A DNA stretch of 64,000 bases from Bacillota bacterium (GTDB lineage Bacteria; Bacillota; Clostridia; Lachnospirales; Lachnospiraceae), in contig JAEZFK010000083.1 in NCBI GenBank assembly GCA_023437715.1, positions 91,453 through 155,452 on the forward strand, read 5' to 3'. Below the pieces are notes generated by a model. That model searched no databases. It was not told the origin of the DNA and was given only the letters and a program-made list of their open reading frames with translations. The position numbers and the translations under genes are program-made. Shown in pieces: positions 7,387-15,784 of the stretch (the first letter of the stretch is position 1; the number at the start of each line of letters is the position of its first letter).

Positions 7387-8703
7387 ATGAAAAAAAGATT
7401 ATTAGGATTCTTATTGTCTGCAGCCATGGTAATGTCAATGACAGCCTGCGGCTCCAAAGCGCCGGCGGCGGATTCGGGCAGCAAGGAAAGCGCCCAGTCT
7501 GCAAAGGGTGAAGATGTAACAGTGGTCAAATGGTTTGCTTCCAGGCCTGTGGACGGGGAGATTGACAAGACCATGCGGGAAATTGCGGAGAGGTACAGTC
7601 AGGAACACGGCGGAAAATGGAAGCTTGAGGTGGAGACCACGGCAGACCGCCCTTCCTACCTTCAGAAATTAAAAACCCTTATTGCAGGCGGACAGATGCC
7701 GGATATCATTGATATTGACGCAGACCCCTATTGCAAGGAACTGGTAGACGCCGGATATCTTGTGGATGTGAAGAAGTTCCTTAAGGATGAAAACATGTAT
7801 GATAAGTTTTATCCCATTGCACTGCGCTATCAGGAATTTACCGATGGCTCCATGTACACCCTGCCCCTGGAATATCATGTGGAAATGATCTGGTACAACA
7901 AAGAGATTTTTAAGGCCAATAACGTGGAAGTGCCGGGGACCGTACAGGAGTGGCTGGATGTGTGCAAAACCTTGAAGGAGAATGGAGTCACGCCTATTTC
8001 CGTAGACGGTGTGGACCGCTGGCCCGTGCAGAGATACCTTGCCATGATGCCTTTCCGCATGACCGGAAATGATTATATCATCAATTTAAGGGATGGAAAA
8101 GCTTCCATGGGAGATGATACAGGCCGCCAGGCGGTAGAGTTTTTACAGAATATCGGACAGTATTTTAATGAAGGCTTCGGAGCCACCGATTATGCTACGG
8201 CTCAGTCCATGTTCCTTGACGGGAAATCCGCCATGTACTATATCGGGGACTGGGAGCAGGCCGCAATGCTTGACGCGTACAAGTCAGGAAAGATTGATTA
8301 CTTCTATCTTCCCACTGTAGATGGGGCAAAGACAGGGGCCAATGAATTCTGTGTGAATTCTGGAATCGGCATGGCCTTTAATACCGCCACCTTTGACGCC
8401 AAGACAAAGGATTTCATCAAGTATGTGATTGAAAACTATGGACAGATTTATGCCGGAAGAATGCAGATGTCCCCCATCAAGACAGAGCTGCCGAAAGACA
8501 TCCAGTTTACCGATCTGTACTTAAGAATCCGGGATGATATGGACAAGACCGGGGAGAACTTCTTAAAGCCGTGGGATACCTATCTGGATGCAGATACCAA
8601 TACCATTATGCAGGATAACATGCTTTTGCTGGCATCGGGCGATATGTCGGCGGAGGATTTCATTAAAATCGTGGATGATGCAATCGCTTCCAATGCAAAA
8701 TAA
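7387..8703 (+). CDS. ABC sugar transporter, solute-binding lipoprotein (family 1)
   Basis: 438 residues with a lipoprotein signal peptide (MKKRLLGFLLSAAMVMSMTA then Cys21). It is an extracellular solute-binding protein of the carbohydrate CUT1 type (WYNKEIFKANNVEVP, SMFLDGKSAMYYIGDWE are typical). It binds a sugar outside the membrane and delivers it to the two permeases downstream. The RBS AAAGGAGAGG lies 13 bp after the GH32 stop. No ATPase gene is in the locus, which is normal for CUT1 systems using a shared MsmX-type ATPase elsewhere. Substrate (fructo-oligosaccharide or sucrose) is inferred from the GH32 neighbours. Confidence 0.9.
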   Translation: MKKRLLGFLLSAAMVMSMTACGSKAPAADSGSKESAQSAKGEDVTVVKWFASRPVDGEIDKTMREIAERYSQEHGGKWKLEVETTADRPSYLQKLKTLIAGGQMPDIIDIDADPYCKELVDAGYLVDVKKFLKDENMYDKFYPIALRYQEFTDGSMYTLPLEYHVEMIWYNKEIFKANNVEVPGTVQEWLDVCKTLKENGVTPISVDGVDRWPVQRYLAMMPFRMTGNDYIINLRDGKASMGDDTGRQAVEFLQNIGQYFNEGFGATDYATAQSMFLDGKSAMYYIGDWEQAAMLDAYKSGKIDYFYLPTVDGAKTGANEFCVNSGIGMAFNTATFDAKTKDFIKYVIENYGQIYAGRMQMSPIKTELPKDIQFTDLYLRIRDDMDKTGENFLKPWDTYLDADTNTIMQDNMLLLASGDMSAEDFIKIVDDAIASNAK

Positions 8704-8708
8704 ATAAC

Positions 8709-8752
8709 CGGGAAGCTGCCGTCTGTTCTTATATCCGGCAGCCTCCCTTTTG
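8709..8752 (+). terminator. Intra-operon hairpin between binding protein and permeases
   Basis: GGGAAGCTGCCG pairs with CGGCAGCCTCCC, followed by TTTT. Such a hairpin usually lets partial read-through, giving more binding protein than permease. Confidence 0.65.
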
Positions 8753-8763
8753 AAAAAGAGGAA

Positions 8764-9645
8764 ATGGATATGGGAATTTTAAAGGACAAGAAAGCATTTC
8801 TGGTATTTTTGCTGCCTGGCCTGCTGTTTTACATTCTGGCCGTATTTTACCCGATTGAAGAATCCATCCGTTTAAGCTTTATGGAATGGGGAGGCATAGG
8901 GACAAAAAGGTTTGTCGGGCTTGATAATTATATCCACATGTTTAAGGATAAGGTTTTTTATACGGCACTTATAAACAATCTGATTTATCTGGTGATTGTT
9001 GTTTCCATGCAGCTGATCATAGGCCTGGTTTTTGCGGTGCTGCTGACTTATCTGACCAGGAAAGCGATTTTTGTAAAGACCTTGTATTATGTGCCGTGCA
9101 TCATAACAACGGTGGCGGTTACACAGCTCTTTCGCAGCATGTATGCCACCGAACCCATGGGGCTGATCAATCAGTTCCTGAATTTTGCAGGAATCGGCAG
9201 CATCAGCTGGCTGACCAATGTGAAAACAGTGCTTGCCGCCGTATCCATTCCGGAGGGCTGGCGGTTTGCGGGGCTTTATATGGTCATCTTTTATGACGCG
9301 CTCATCTCTCTGGATTCGGAAACCCTGGAGGCGGCGAAGGTGGACGGAGCTACGGAATGGAAGCTTTTGTTAAAGATTAAGCTGCCCATGATAAAGGAGA
9401 TCCTTCTTCTGACATTGACCATGTGCCTCACCGGAGCCTTGAGAGGCTTTGATATCCCGTTTCTCCTTACAGCCGGAGGTCCCGGCAATGTCAGCGAACT
9501 GATGTCTACCTATATGTATAAGAAAGCATTTTCCAGCAATCAATACGGCTATGGCAGCACCCTTTCCGTTTTCATTATATTGGAGAGCATTCTGGTCGTC
9601 CTCATTTTGAGAGCAATCTTTTCGGCAAATAAGAAGGAGGCATAG
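8764..9645 (+). CDS. ABC sugar permease, MalF/UgpA type
   Basis: 293 residues with about six membrane helices (first at ~12-32, LPGLLFYILAVFYPI). The EAA loop is visible as EAAKVDGATEWKLLLKIKLP, which contacts the ATPase. RBS AGAGGAA precedes ATG 8764. It forms the transmembrane channel together with the next gene, 4 bp downstream. CUT1 family. Confidence 0.9.
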   Translation: MDMGILKDKKAFLVFLLPGLLFYILAVFYPIEESIRLSFMEWGGIGTKRFVGLDNYIHMFKDKVFYTALINNLIYLVIVVSMQLIIGLVFAVLLTYLTRKAIFVKTLYYVPCIITTVAVTQLFRSMYATEPMGLINQFLNFAGIGSISWLTNVKTVLAAVSIPEGWRFAGLYMVIFYDALISLDSETLEAAKVDGATEWKLLLKIKLPMIKEILLLTLTMCLTGALRGFDIPFLLTAGGPGNVSELMSTYMYKKAFSSNQYGYGSTLSVFIILESILVVLILRAIFSANKKEA

Positions 9646-9649
9646 TGAG

Positions 9650-10480
9650 ATGATAAAAAAGAAGATCAACAAGGCCGTTTTCTTCCTGGTGATCATGATA
9701 TTTCTGGCGATTCAGATATATCCGGTTCTCTGGCTCTTCCTTGCCAGTGTGAAAACCACGGTAGAGCTTTCTGCGACTCCCTTCGCATTTCCCAGGACTG
9801 CCACAATGGCCAATTACCTGAAAATATTTGCTGACGGAAAGCTTGGAGGGTATCTCCTTAACAGTGTCAGAGTGACGGCGGTTTCCCTGGTCCTTATTAT
9901 ATTCCTGAGCGCTACGGCAGGCTTTGCCATTGCAAAATTCAGGTTTAAGCTTGCCAATAAGATTTATGCCTTTTTTACCTTTGGAATTATGATTCCGGTT
10001 CAGATTACACTGATTCCGCTGTTTATCTTTTACAGCAAAATGAATATCTTAAACACCAGCTTTTCCCTGGTTTTGCCTCAGGTGGGCTTTGCGCTGCCGC
10101 TGTCGGTAATGCTGTTTGTGGGATTTTATACATTTATCCCCAATGAGCTGGTGGAATCCGCAATCGTTGACGGCTGTTCTCCGTACCGGATCTTCGGCTC
10201 CATTATCTTTCCTCTGGCAAAAAATACGATCATTACCGTAGCATCCATGTACAGTATTTTTATATGGAATGACTTTATATTTGCCAATACATTCATCAGT
10301 GACCAGAAAGCAAAAACCATTGCCCTGGGGCTTAAGGACTATGTAGGCGCATTCGGAAATGTGGACTGGGGCTCAACCTATGCAGCCATTGCCGTTTCCA
10401 TTCTGCCGCCCATGATTGTTTATTTCATTTTAAACCGGTGGGTGACTGCCGGCATGACAATGGGGGCTGTGAAAGGCTAG
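9650..10480 (+). CDS. ABC sugar permease, MalG/UgpE type
   Basis: 276 residues with six predicted helices. The N-terminal helix (FFLVIMIFLAIQIYPVLWLF) and EAA-like loop ESAIVDGCSPYRIFGSIIFP are standard for the MalG half. The C-terminal VTAGMTMGAVKG tail is the usual family ending. RBS AAGGAGG overlaps the end of the preceding permease. It pairs with that permease in the importer. Confidence 0.9.
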   Translation: MIKKKINKAVFFLVIMIFLAIQIYPVLWLFLASVKTTVELSATPFAFPRTATMANYLKIFADGKLGGYLLNSVRVTAVSLVLIIFLSATAGFAIAKFRFKLANKIYAFFTFGIMIPVQITLIPLFIFYSKMNILNTSFSLVLPQVGFALPLSVMLFVGFYTFIPNELVESAIVDGCSPYRIFGSIIFPLAKNTIITVASMYSIFIWNDFIFANTFISDQKAKTIALGLKDYVGAFGNVDWGSTYAAIAVSILPPMIVYFILNRWVTAGMTMGAVKG

Positions 10481-10503
10481 AACCGGGAAGGAGAAAATTT
10501 AAA

Positions 10504-11189
10504 ATGATACGGAATAAGATCCATGTAAAGGCCCCGGGGAATTGGAAGAATGATCCCAATGGATTTCTCTATTATAAGGGGGAATATCATCTGTTTTATC
10601 AGTATTTTCCCTATGGGCCCAGATGGGGAAGGATGCACTGGGGCCATGCGGTGAGCAGGGATCTGGTGAACTGGGAGCATCGGAAAGTGGCTCTGTTTCC
10701 CAGCAAGCACGATGACAGGGACGGCTGCTTCTCGGGAAGCGCAGTGGAGCATGAGGGGAAAATGTACCTGTTTTATACAGGCGTGAGATATCTGGCCGAA
10801 AATCCCGAGGACATCAATCTTCACTTAAACCAGCAGTTTGCCTCTGCACAGATGACGGTCACCTCTGAAGACGGAGTCCATTTTGATAATATAGGCGCAA
10901 AGAAAACCATCATCCCTCCTATGGAAGACCGGAATACAGGGGATCTCACCCACACAAGGGACCCAAAGGTGTGGAGAGGAAAGGACGCATGGTATATGGT
11001 GATGGGCACCTGCTCCGGGGACCGGAAAGGGAAGCTGCTGTTTTACAGGAGCGGGGATCTGGAACACTGGTCCTATGTCAATTCAGCATCGAAAGACGGA
11101 TTCAGCTGGATGTGGGAAACTATGTGGATGCCAATCTCATAGAGGTATTTATCAATGACGGTGAAGCGGTTCTTTGCACTGTGAAATGA
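10504..11189 (+). pseudogene. Second GH32 beta-fructosidase, large internal deletion
   Basis: From ATG 10504 (RBS AAGGAG) the N-terminus is a canonical GH32: NWKNDPNG with the nucleophile Asp, GRMHWGHAVS, FSGSAV and TRDPKVW. The frame runs to MWETMW and stops at 11142. In another frame the sequence then gives YVDANLIEVFINDGEAVLCT and a stop at 11189, the normal last strand of the GH32 beta-sandwich. About 250 residues, including the general acid/base Glu, are missing between, with the junction near 11116-11125. The product cannot be active. The repeat TGGATG (11108, 11128) flanks the junction. Confidence 0.85.
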
Positions 11190-11190
11190 T

Positions 11191-12450
11191 TCATTGAACC
11201 ATTTCCCTTGTTTCTATTGTCTGTACATGGGTGCCCTTATATAAAACCGGTATTGCCGCTGCAATAAGGATCATCCCCATAAAAGCAGGCCCTGCATGAC
11301 CGAGGGCCACATAGATCTGGCCTCCGATCACAGGCCCGATGATTCTTGCCAGGGACTGAATCGACTGACTGCCGCCCTGAATCCGTCCCTGCTCACTGGC
11401 ATCCCCAGACTTGGAAACCATGCCGTTGAAGGATGGCCCGAAGATGGAATCACCGAAGCCGAATACAAACATTCCGGCGATTAAAAAGGGATAGAAGGAG
11501 AGTAATGCCGATGCTGCAATAAGACCGTAGCCTATGATCTCGGAAGCCATTCCCAGAATTGCGATCTGCGAATCACGAAGCCTTACAAGAAGCCTTGGCA
11601 TTATGAGACCCTGTGAAATAATGTCCTGGAAGCCCATAATTGAAAACATGAGTCCGATCAGCGCAGGCGCCCAGTGGAACGTGTCTATTGTAAACTGTGA
11701 GAAAACCGCCTGCAAGGAGCCGTTGGGAACCCAGAGCAAAAACGCCGGGATAAGGAGCCTCTTTAGGGTTTTCATGGAAAGTATGCTGACAAGCTGGGTA
11801 AATGGATTCAGCCTGACAAATGGAATCTCTTTCAGCCGGTTCTTCTTATCAAGGCTTTCAGGCATATAGAAGAATCCGAAAATAACATTCAATAAAGTGA
11901 TGGATGCTCCGAAAAACATGGGCACGGAATAGCCGAATCTGGCAAGCAATCCGCCCAGAGTGGGACCGATGATGGAGCCTGCCCCGGCAAGGGCGCTCAC
12001 CCAGCCAAAGTACTTGGTCCGCTGTTCTCTGGGAGTGATATCCGCAAAATATGCGAAAATCGTGCTTATGCTGCCGCCTGTGATACCCTCGATGATGCGT
12101 CCGGCAAACAGCACCCACAGAGCGCCTCCCATGCCGAAGACCAGGTAACCGATTGCGGAACCCAAAAAGCAGATTAAAAGCAGCGGACGGCGGCCGTATT
12201 TGTCGCTTAAGGCGCCAAGGCCGGGGGCTGCCAAAAACACGCAGACTGCATAGACAGAGAGGAGCAGCGTGACAACAGTGGCCTGCTCTCCCGGACTTTT
12301 TGTATAGGGCTGTACCAGAAATGGAACGACAGGTGTTATGATACTGAAGCCTATTCCGCAAAGAAACACAGACATAAGACCGAAGGTTAAAGCTTTTTTA
12401 TCTACGGCTTGTTCCGTGCTCTGTTCATTATGTGATTTAGATATGGACAT
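11191..12450 (-). CDS. MFS drug-efflux-type transporter (TetA/Bmr-like, 12 TM)
   Basis: 419 residues. The motif A loop GALSDKYGRRPLLL lies between helices 2 and 3, and motif C GPTLGGLLA in helix 5 marks the 12-TM drug:H+ antiporter branch. RBS AAGGAG precedes ATG 12450. A MarR gene lies upstream on the same strand with its own promoter, so it may be the MarR target. Substrate unknown. The gene is convergent with, and almost touches, the broken GH32, leaving no room for a terminator. Confidence 0.88.
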   Translation of the reverse strand: MSISKSHNEQSTEQAVDKKALTFGLMSVFLCGIGFSIITPVVPFLVQPYTKSPGEQATVVTLLLSVYAVCVFLAAPGLGALSDKYGRRPLLLICFLGSAIGYLVFGMGGALWVLFAGRIIEGITGGSISTIFAYFADITPREQRTKYFGWVSALAGAGSIIGPTLGGLLARFGYSVPMFFGASITLLNVIFGFFYMPESLDKKNRLKEIPFVRLNPFTQLVSILSMKTLKRLLIPAFLLWVPNGSLQAVFSQFTIDTFHWAPALIGLMFSIMGFQDIISQGLIMPRLLVRLRDSQIAILGMASEIIGYGLIAASALLSFYPFLIAGMFVFGFGDSIFGPSFNGMVSKSGDASEQGRIQGGSQSIQSLARIIGPVIGGQIYVALGHAGPAFMGMILIAAAIPVLYKGTHVQTIETREMVQ

Positions 12451-12488
12451 TGTAATTCTCCTTTCGAAAATTGTAATTTTGATTCCTT

Positions 12489-12529
12489 GGAAACATAATC
12501 ATCCTAACACAATTTTGTTTCCTTGTCAA
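12489..12529 (-). promoter_or_regulatory. MFS exporter promoter with inverted repeat
   Basis: On the minus strand: TTGACA (12524-12529), 17-bp spacer, TAGGAT (12501-12506). The 7-bp arms TGTTTCC (12516-12522) and GGAAACA (12489-12495) flank the -10 box, a plausible operator for the neighbouring MarR protein. Confidence 0.6.
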
Positions 12530-12621
12530 CTAAAGGATGAAAATAAAAAATGCAGCCTGTTCTCCGTAGACCCAGACTGCCTGTGATTTCATTTCCATTA
12601 TTCAAATTTATTCGTTCCGAT

Positions 12622-13095
12622 TTATTCCGACTTAATATCTACGCCCAGTTTCTTTATTTCCTCATCCAGATGCTTGCTGTATCTTTCCACCAGGCGGAGC
12701 ATGCTGTCAAATTGTTCCTCGGTCACCTGCTCAAATACGGCTTTATCCCGCTCCTGAAACTCCTGGTGTATTTCCTCATGGATGTTAAAAATTGCCTTTC
12801 CCTTTTCCGTGAGCCGGAAATAAATTTCTTTCTTGTTATCCGGCTTCTGGTAGCTTTCTATCACGCCTTTTTTAATGAGCTTCTTAGTCATTTTGCTTAT
12901 GGCGCCTCTGGTCATGTAAAAAGCCTCTGCAAGCTTTGTTACGTTGGACTCCGCGTTTTTTCCGATATATTCCATACAATGTACTTCGGAAGACTTATAA
13001 TCCTCAAAGCAGTCTTTCATCCTGAAAGTATTAAGCCAGGCCATCTTGTTATATAAGTCCCTGAAACCCATTATGAGCTGTTCCTCTTTATTCAT
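12622..13095 (-). CDS. MarR-family transcriptional regulator
   Basis: 157 residues from ATG 13095, chosen for the RBS TAGGAGG 8 bp upstream over the longer frame that begins at 13128. It has a MarR winged helix: NVTKLAEAFYMTRGAISKMT is the recognition part and IYFRLTEKGKAIF the wing. It is probably an autorepressor of a drug or stress response together with the MFS gene next to it. A 17-bp palindrome at 13154-13170 lies in its promoter region. Confidence 0.88.
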   Translation of the reverse strand: MNKEEQLIMGFRDLYNKMAWLNTFRMKDCFEDYKSSEVHCMEYIGKNAESNVTKLAEAFYMTRGAISKMTKKLIKKGVIESYQKPDNKKEIYFRLTEKGKAIFNIHEEIHQEFQERDKAVFEQVTEEQFDSMLRLVERYSKHLDEEIKKLGVDIKSE

Positions 13096-13153
13096 AGCCA
13101 GTCCTCCTACCCATTGGTGCATTATCAATATTATATTAGACTTTTGCTTCTAT

Positions 13154-13170
13154 TTCAATAATATATTGAA
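13154..13170. promoter_or_regulatory. Palindromic operator candidate upstream of marR
   Basis: TTCAATAATATATTGAA: perfect 7-bp arms TTCAATA/TATTGAA around 3 bp. It lies 59 bp upstream of the MarR start, with the size and AT content usual for MarR sites. Confidence 0.6.
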
Positions 13171-13346
13171 GTAATTATTTCAGGAATTGGACGAAGGCCC
13201 TGAGCATTCCGTTGTCAGCCTAGCTTTCGGTGGAACCGCCCCGGCACAATAACGTAGCAGCACTGTTGTCCGGGTTTACAAAAATAGCCTCAGTGGTTAA
13301 GAAAATTAAGTCATGACCGTCGAAAACATGAAGCTGGAAAAATTAC

Positions 13347-13375
13347 TTGAATTTTTATAAAGCAAATGTTATAAT
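13347..13375 (+). promoter_or_regulatory. Promoter of the D-glutamate/5-oxoproline operon
   Basis: -35 TTGAAT (13347-13352), 17-bp spacer, -10 TATAAT (13370-13375). It predicts a start near 13382 and a leader of about 185 nt before the first gene. The 176 bp further upstream (13171-13346) hold nothing I recognise. Confidence 0.7.
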
Positions 13376-13387
13376 CCTACCAACATA

Positions 13388-13540
13388 TCAGACGAGAGAA
13401 CAAAGGAGTCTCAAGCGTACACAGTACGGTTGCGGCTCTTTTTTGGTTTAAGAAAGCTCTTGAGGAGAACGAGGAGGTTTTCCCTGCATTTTCAGGGAAA
13501 CCTCCTCGTTTTTGTTTTCTATTTGTTTCTGTTCGTCTGA
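13388..13540 (+). promoter_or_regulatory. Structured leader RNA, unknown class (candidate riboswitch or attenuator)
   Basis: TCAGACGA (13388-13395) is perfectly complementary to TCGTCTGA (13533-13540), closing a 153-nt domain. Inside are a hairpin at 13406-13438 (GAGTC/GGCTC with inner GTAC-ACA-GTAC) followed by six T, and a much stronger hairpin with T-run at 13471-13517. CTCAAG (13411-13416) can also pair with CTTGAG (13459-13464), an alternative fold that breaks the first hairpin. CCTCCTC (13501-13507) can pair either with the terminator stem or with the RBS GAGGAGG (13554-13560). I do not recognise a known riboswitch consensus. Confidence 0.6.
13471..13517 (+). terminator. Strong hairpin terminator in the leader, upstream of the first gene
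   Basis: GAGGAGGTTTTCCCTG pairs with CAGGGAAACCTCCTC (one bulge), followed by GTTTTTGTTTT. It precedes the first structural gene by about 50 nt and follows a good promoter, so it must be conditional for the operon to be expressed. Confidence 0.85.
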
Positions 13541-13568
13541 ATGATAACCGATTGAGGAGGAAGCGATT

Positions 13569-14777
13569 ATGAAAAAAAGATTTTTATCTGTAACTCTTAC
13601 TGCAGTAATGACGGCAGCACTTCTTGCTGGCTGTGGTTCATCTGCTCAGCAGAGCGCCGCAGGAGGGAGTACAACCGCTGCCGGTCCGGCATCTTCCCAG
13701 GACACAGGCAAAACCATTAAGATCGGCGTGTTTGGTCCTGTCACAGGAGGTTCTGCTGTTTATGGAGAAGGTGCACAGAATGCCATTACCATGGCGGTTG
13801 ATGAGATCAACTCCGGCGATTCCGGCTACAAGGTGGAAATTGTAAACGGCGGAAAAATCGTAGATGACGGCGGTGATGCCAAGCAGGCAATCAATGCTTA
13901 CAACAGTCTGATGAAGGAAGGTCCCAGTGCCATCGTGGGAAGCTTTTTTTCCTCCGTTACTCTTCCGGTTGCCGAGCAGGCCTCCAAGGACAATATGCTC
14001 CTTCTGGCGACAGGAGCTACCAATAAGGATGTAACCTTAAAAGGCGCCACCATTTTCAGGGATTGTTTTATTGACCCTTATCAGGGCAAAATGGCCGCCC
14101 AGTTTGCAAAGGAAAAGGGCTGGACAAAAGCCGCCGTTATTTATGCCAAGGATGATGATTATTCCAACGGCTTAAAGGATGCATTTATTGAGAATGCGAA
14201 AGCGGACGGGATTGAAGTGGTTTATGTGGGAGAGTGTACCACAAAGGATACGGACTTTTCTTCCCAGACTTCTCAGGCAGTGGCAAAAGGAGCCGATTTC
14301 CTGTTTTATCCCGCATTCCTTGATACGGTTCCCCTTCTGGTAGGCGCGGCAAGAGATGCAGGCTTTGACGGAGCCATCATGGGCGGCGACGGCTGGGATG
14401 GAACGGATACGGCAGGCTTTAAGGATAAGTTTGAGAACTGCTATTTTACCAACCATTATTCCTCGGAAGATACTGCTCCGGCTGTAGTCAATTTCGTATC
14501 AAAATATACGGAAAAGTACGGTACGGAAAGCTTAAATGCCTGTGCGGCTCTGTACTATGACGCCATTTACATGCTGGTGGAGGCTGCCAAAAACGGCGGT
14601 GCAACTGATACGGCTTCCCTGGTAAAGGGAATGACCGGAATGACCTTTACCGGTGTGGGAGGAACCTTTACTATGGATGAAAACGGCGATCCGGAGAAAT
14701 CCGTAGCAATCAATACCTTTGAGGCCGGCAAGGTGAAGTGGCTTATGACTCTTTCTCCGGAAGGAACAAAGAAATAA
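13569..14777 (+). CDS. Branched-chain-amino-acid-type ABC transporter, substrate-binding lipoprotein
   Basis: 402 residues with a lipoprotein signal (VMTAALLAGC, Cys22) and a Peripla_BP_6 fold of the LivJ/HAAT family (KIGVFGPVTGGSAVYGEGAQ, then NAITMAVDEIN; ALYYDAIYMLVEAAKNGG). RBS GAGGAGG. It captures the substrate for LivH/M/G/F-like partners that follow. The family also covers urea, amides and other amino acids. Downstream genes for D-glutamate and 5-oxoproline metabolism suggest an acidic, D- or cyclised amino acid as ligand (inference). Confidence 0.9.
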   Translation: MKKRFLSVTLTAVMTAALLAGCGSSAQQSAAGGSTTAAGPASSQDTGKTIKIGVFGPVTGGSAVYGEGAQNAITMAVDEINSGDSGYKVEIVNGGKIVDDGGDAKQAINAYNSLMKEGPSAIVGSFFSSVTLPVAEQASKDNMLLLATGATNKDVTLKGATIFRDCFIDPYQGKMAAQFAKEKGWTKAAVIYAKDDDYSNGLKDAFIENAKADGIEVVYVGECTTKDTDFSSQTSQAVAKGADFLFYPAFLDTVPLLVGAARDAGFDGAIMGGDGWDGTDTAGFKDKFENCYFTNHYSSEDTAPAVVNFVSKYTEKYGTESLNACAALYYDAIYMLVEAAKNGGATDTASLVKGMTGMTFTGVGGTFTMDENGDPEKSVAINTFEAGKVKWLMTLSPEGTKK

Positions 14778-14821
14778 AGCAGCATAAATATTACAGGAAG
14801 GTCTGAAAAAATGATAGGGGG

Positions 14822-14860
14822 ATGTGCATAAAGGCTTAAAGAGTCTTTGGTGCACATTTT
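14822..14860 (+). terminator. Intra-operon hairpin after the binding-protein gene
   Basis: ATGTGCA (14822-14828) and AAAG pair with CTTT and TGCACAT (14851-14857), followed by TTTT. It probably lowers expression of the membrane and ATPase genes relative to the binding protein. Confidence 0.65.
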
Positions 14861-14882
14861 CCTTTTGAGAAAGGAAGATCCT

Positions 14883-15773
14883 ATGACATTTTCATTATTC
14901 TTTCAAAGCCTGATAAACGGACTGAACCAGGGCGCTATCTATGCTTTGATTGCACTTGGCTATACCATGGTGTACGGAATCATCCGCATGATTAACTTTG
15001 CTCACGGCGACTTTATCATGATTGGAGCCTATACTTTATTTTATACCATTCCTCTGATGATCCATGCAGGAATGCCTGCATGGATCTCCGTTTTCCTTGC
15101 TGTGGTCATATGCGCGGCAGTGGGGGTTTTAGTTGAGGTGATTGCCTATAAGCCGGTCCGCAAGGCGGGTTCCATGTCAGCCCTTATTACAGCACTTGCC
15201 ATGAGTCTGTTTCTTGAAAATCTGGCCATGGTTCTCTTTGGTGCAAAGCCCCATAATGTCCAGAAGATATTTGATTTGCCCTCTGTAAATGTGCTGGGGG
15301 TGGCTCTTCCGCTGAATGTTATTTTAACCATCGGTATCGGAGTGGTTATGATGGCAGGTCTTCAGATATTCATAAAGAGCACCAAGATGGGGAAAGCCAT
15401 GCGGGCAGTGCCCCAGGACCGGGATGCCTCCATTCTTGCGGGAATCAATGTCAATAAGGTAATTACCATGACCTTTGCCATCGGTTCCGCACTGGCGGCA
15501 GTTGCAGCCCTTATGTACTGTGCCAAATATCCCCGGGTCACCAATGATATGGGTTCCATGATGGGACTTAAGGCCTTTATCGCCGCTGTCCTTGGAGGGA
15601 TCGGAATCATTCCGGGAGCAATGCTCGGAGGGATTCTGGTCGGGCTGATTGAGATTTTTGTAAAGCTTTTTGCACCAGGCTGGTATGAGGCGATTACCTA
15701 TGCCATTCTCATTGTGATTCTTTTGGTGAAGCCGTCCGGCATTCTTGGCAGGAATGTGGGCGAGAAAGTGTAA
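14883..15773 (+). CDS. ABC transporter permease, LivH-like
   Basis: 296 residues from ATG 14883 (RBS AAAGGAAG), chosen over the frame beginning at 14847, which overlaps the hairpin. Typical LivH start: NGLNQGAIYALIALGYTMVY then GIIRMINFAHGDF. Eight or so membrane helices. The conserved inner loop (MGKAMRAVPQDRDASILAGIN) touches the ATPases. First permease of the importer. Confidence 0.92.
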   Translation: MTFSLFFQSLINGLNQGAIYALIALGYTMVYGIIRMINFAHGDFIMIGAYTLFYTIPLMIHAGMPAWISVFLAVVICAAVGVLVEVIAYKPVRKAGSMSALITALAMSLFLENLAMVLFGAKPHNVQKIFDLPSVNVLGVALPLNVILTIGIGVVMMAGLQIFIKSTKMGKAMRAVPQDRDASILAGINVNKVITMTFAIGSALAAVAALMYCAKYPRVTNDMGSMMGLKAFIAAVLGGIGIIPGAMLGGILVGLIEIFVKLFAPGWYEAITYAILIVILLVKPSGILGRNVGEKV

Positions 15774-15784
15774 GGGGGTGAATT

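Noticed and set aside
12550..13056. 168-residue plus-strand open frame antisense to the MarR gene
   Set aside because: No RBS or family similarity; MarR on the minus strand has RBS and HTH.
13406..13444. T-box riboswitch in the operon leader
   Set aside because: No T-box antiterminator sequence (such as a GGTGG-type bulge) and no specifier-loop layout that I can find.
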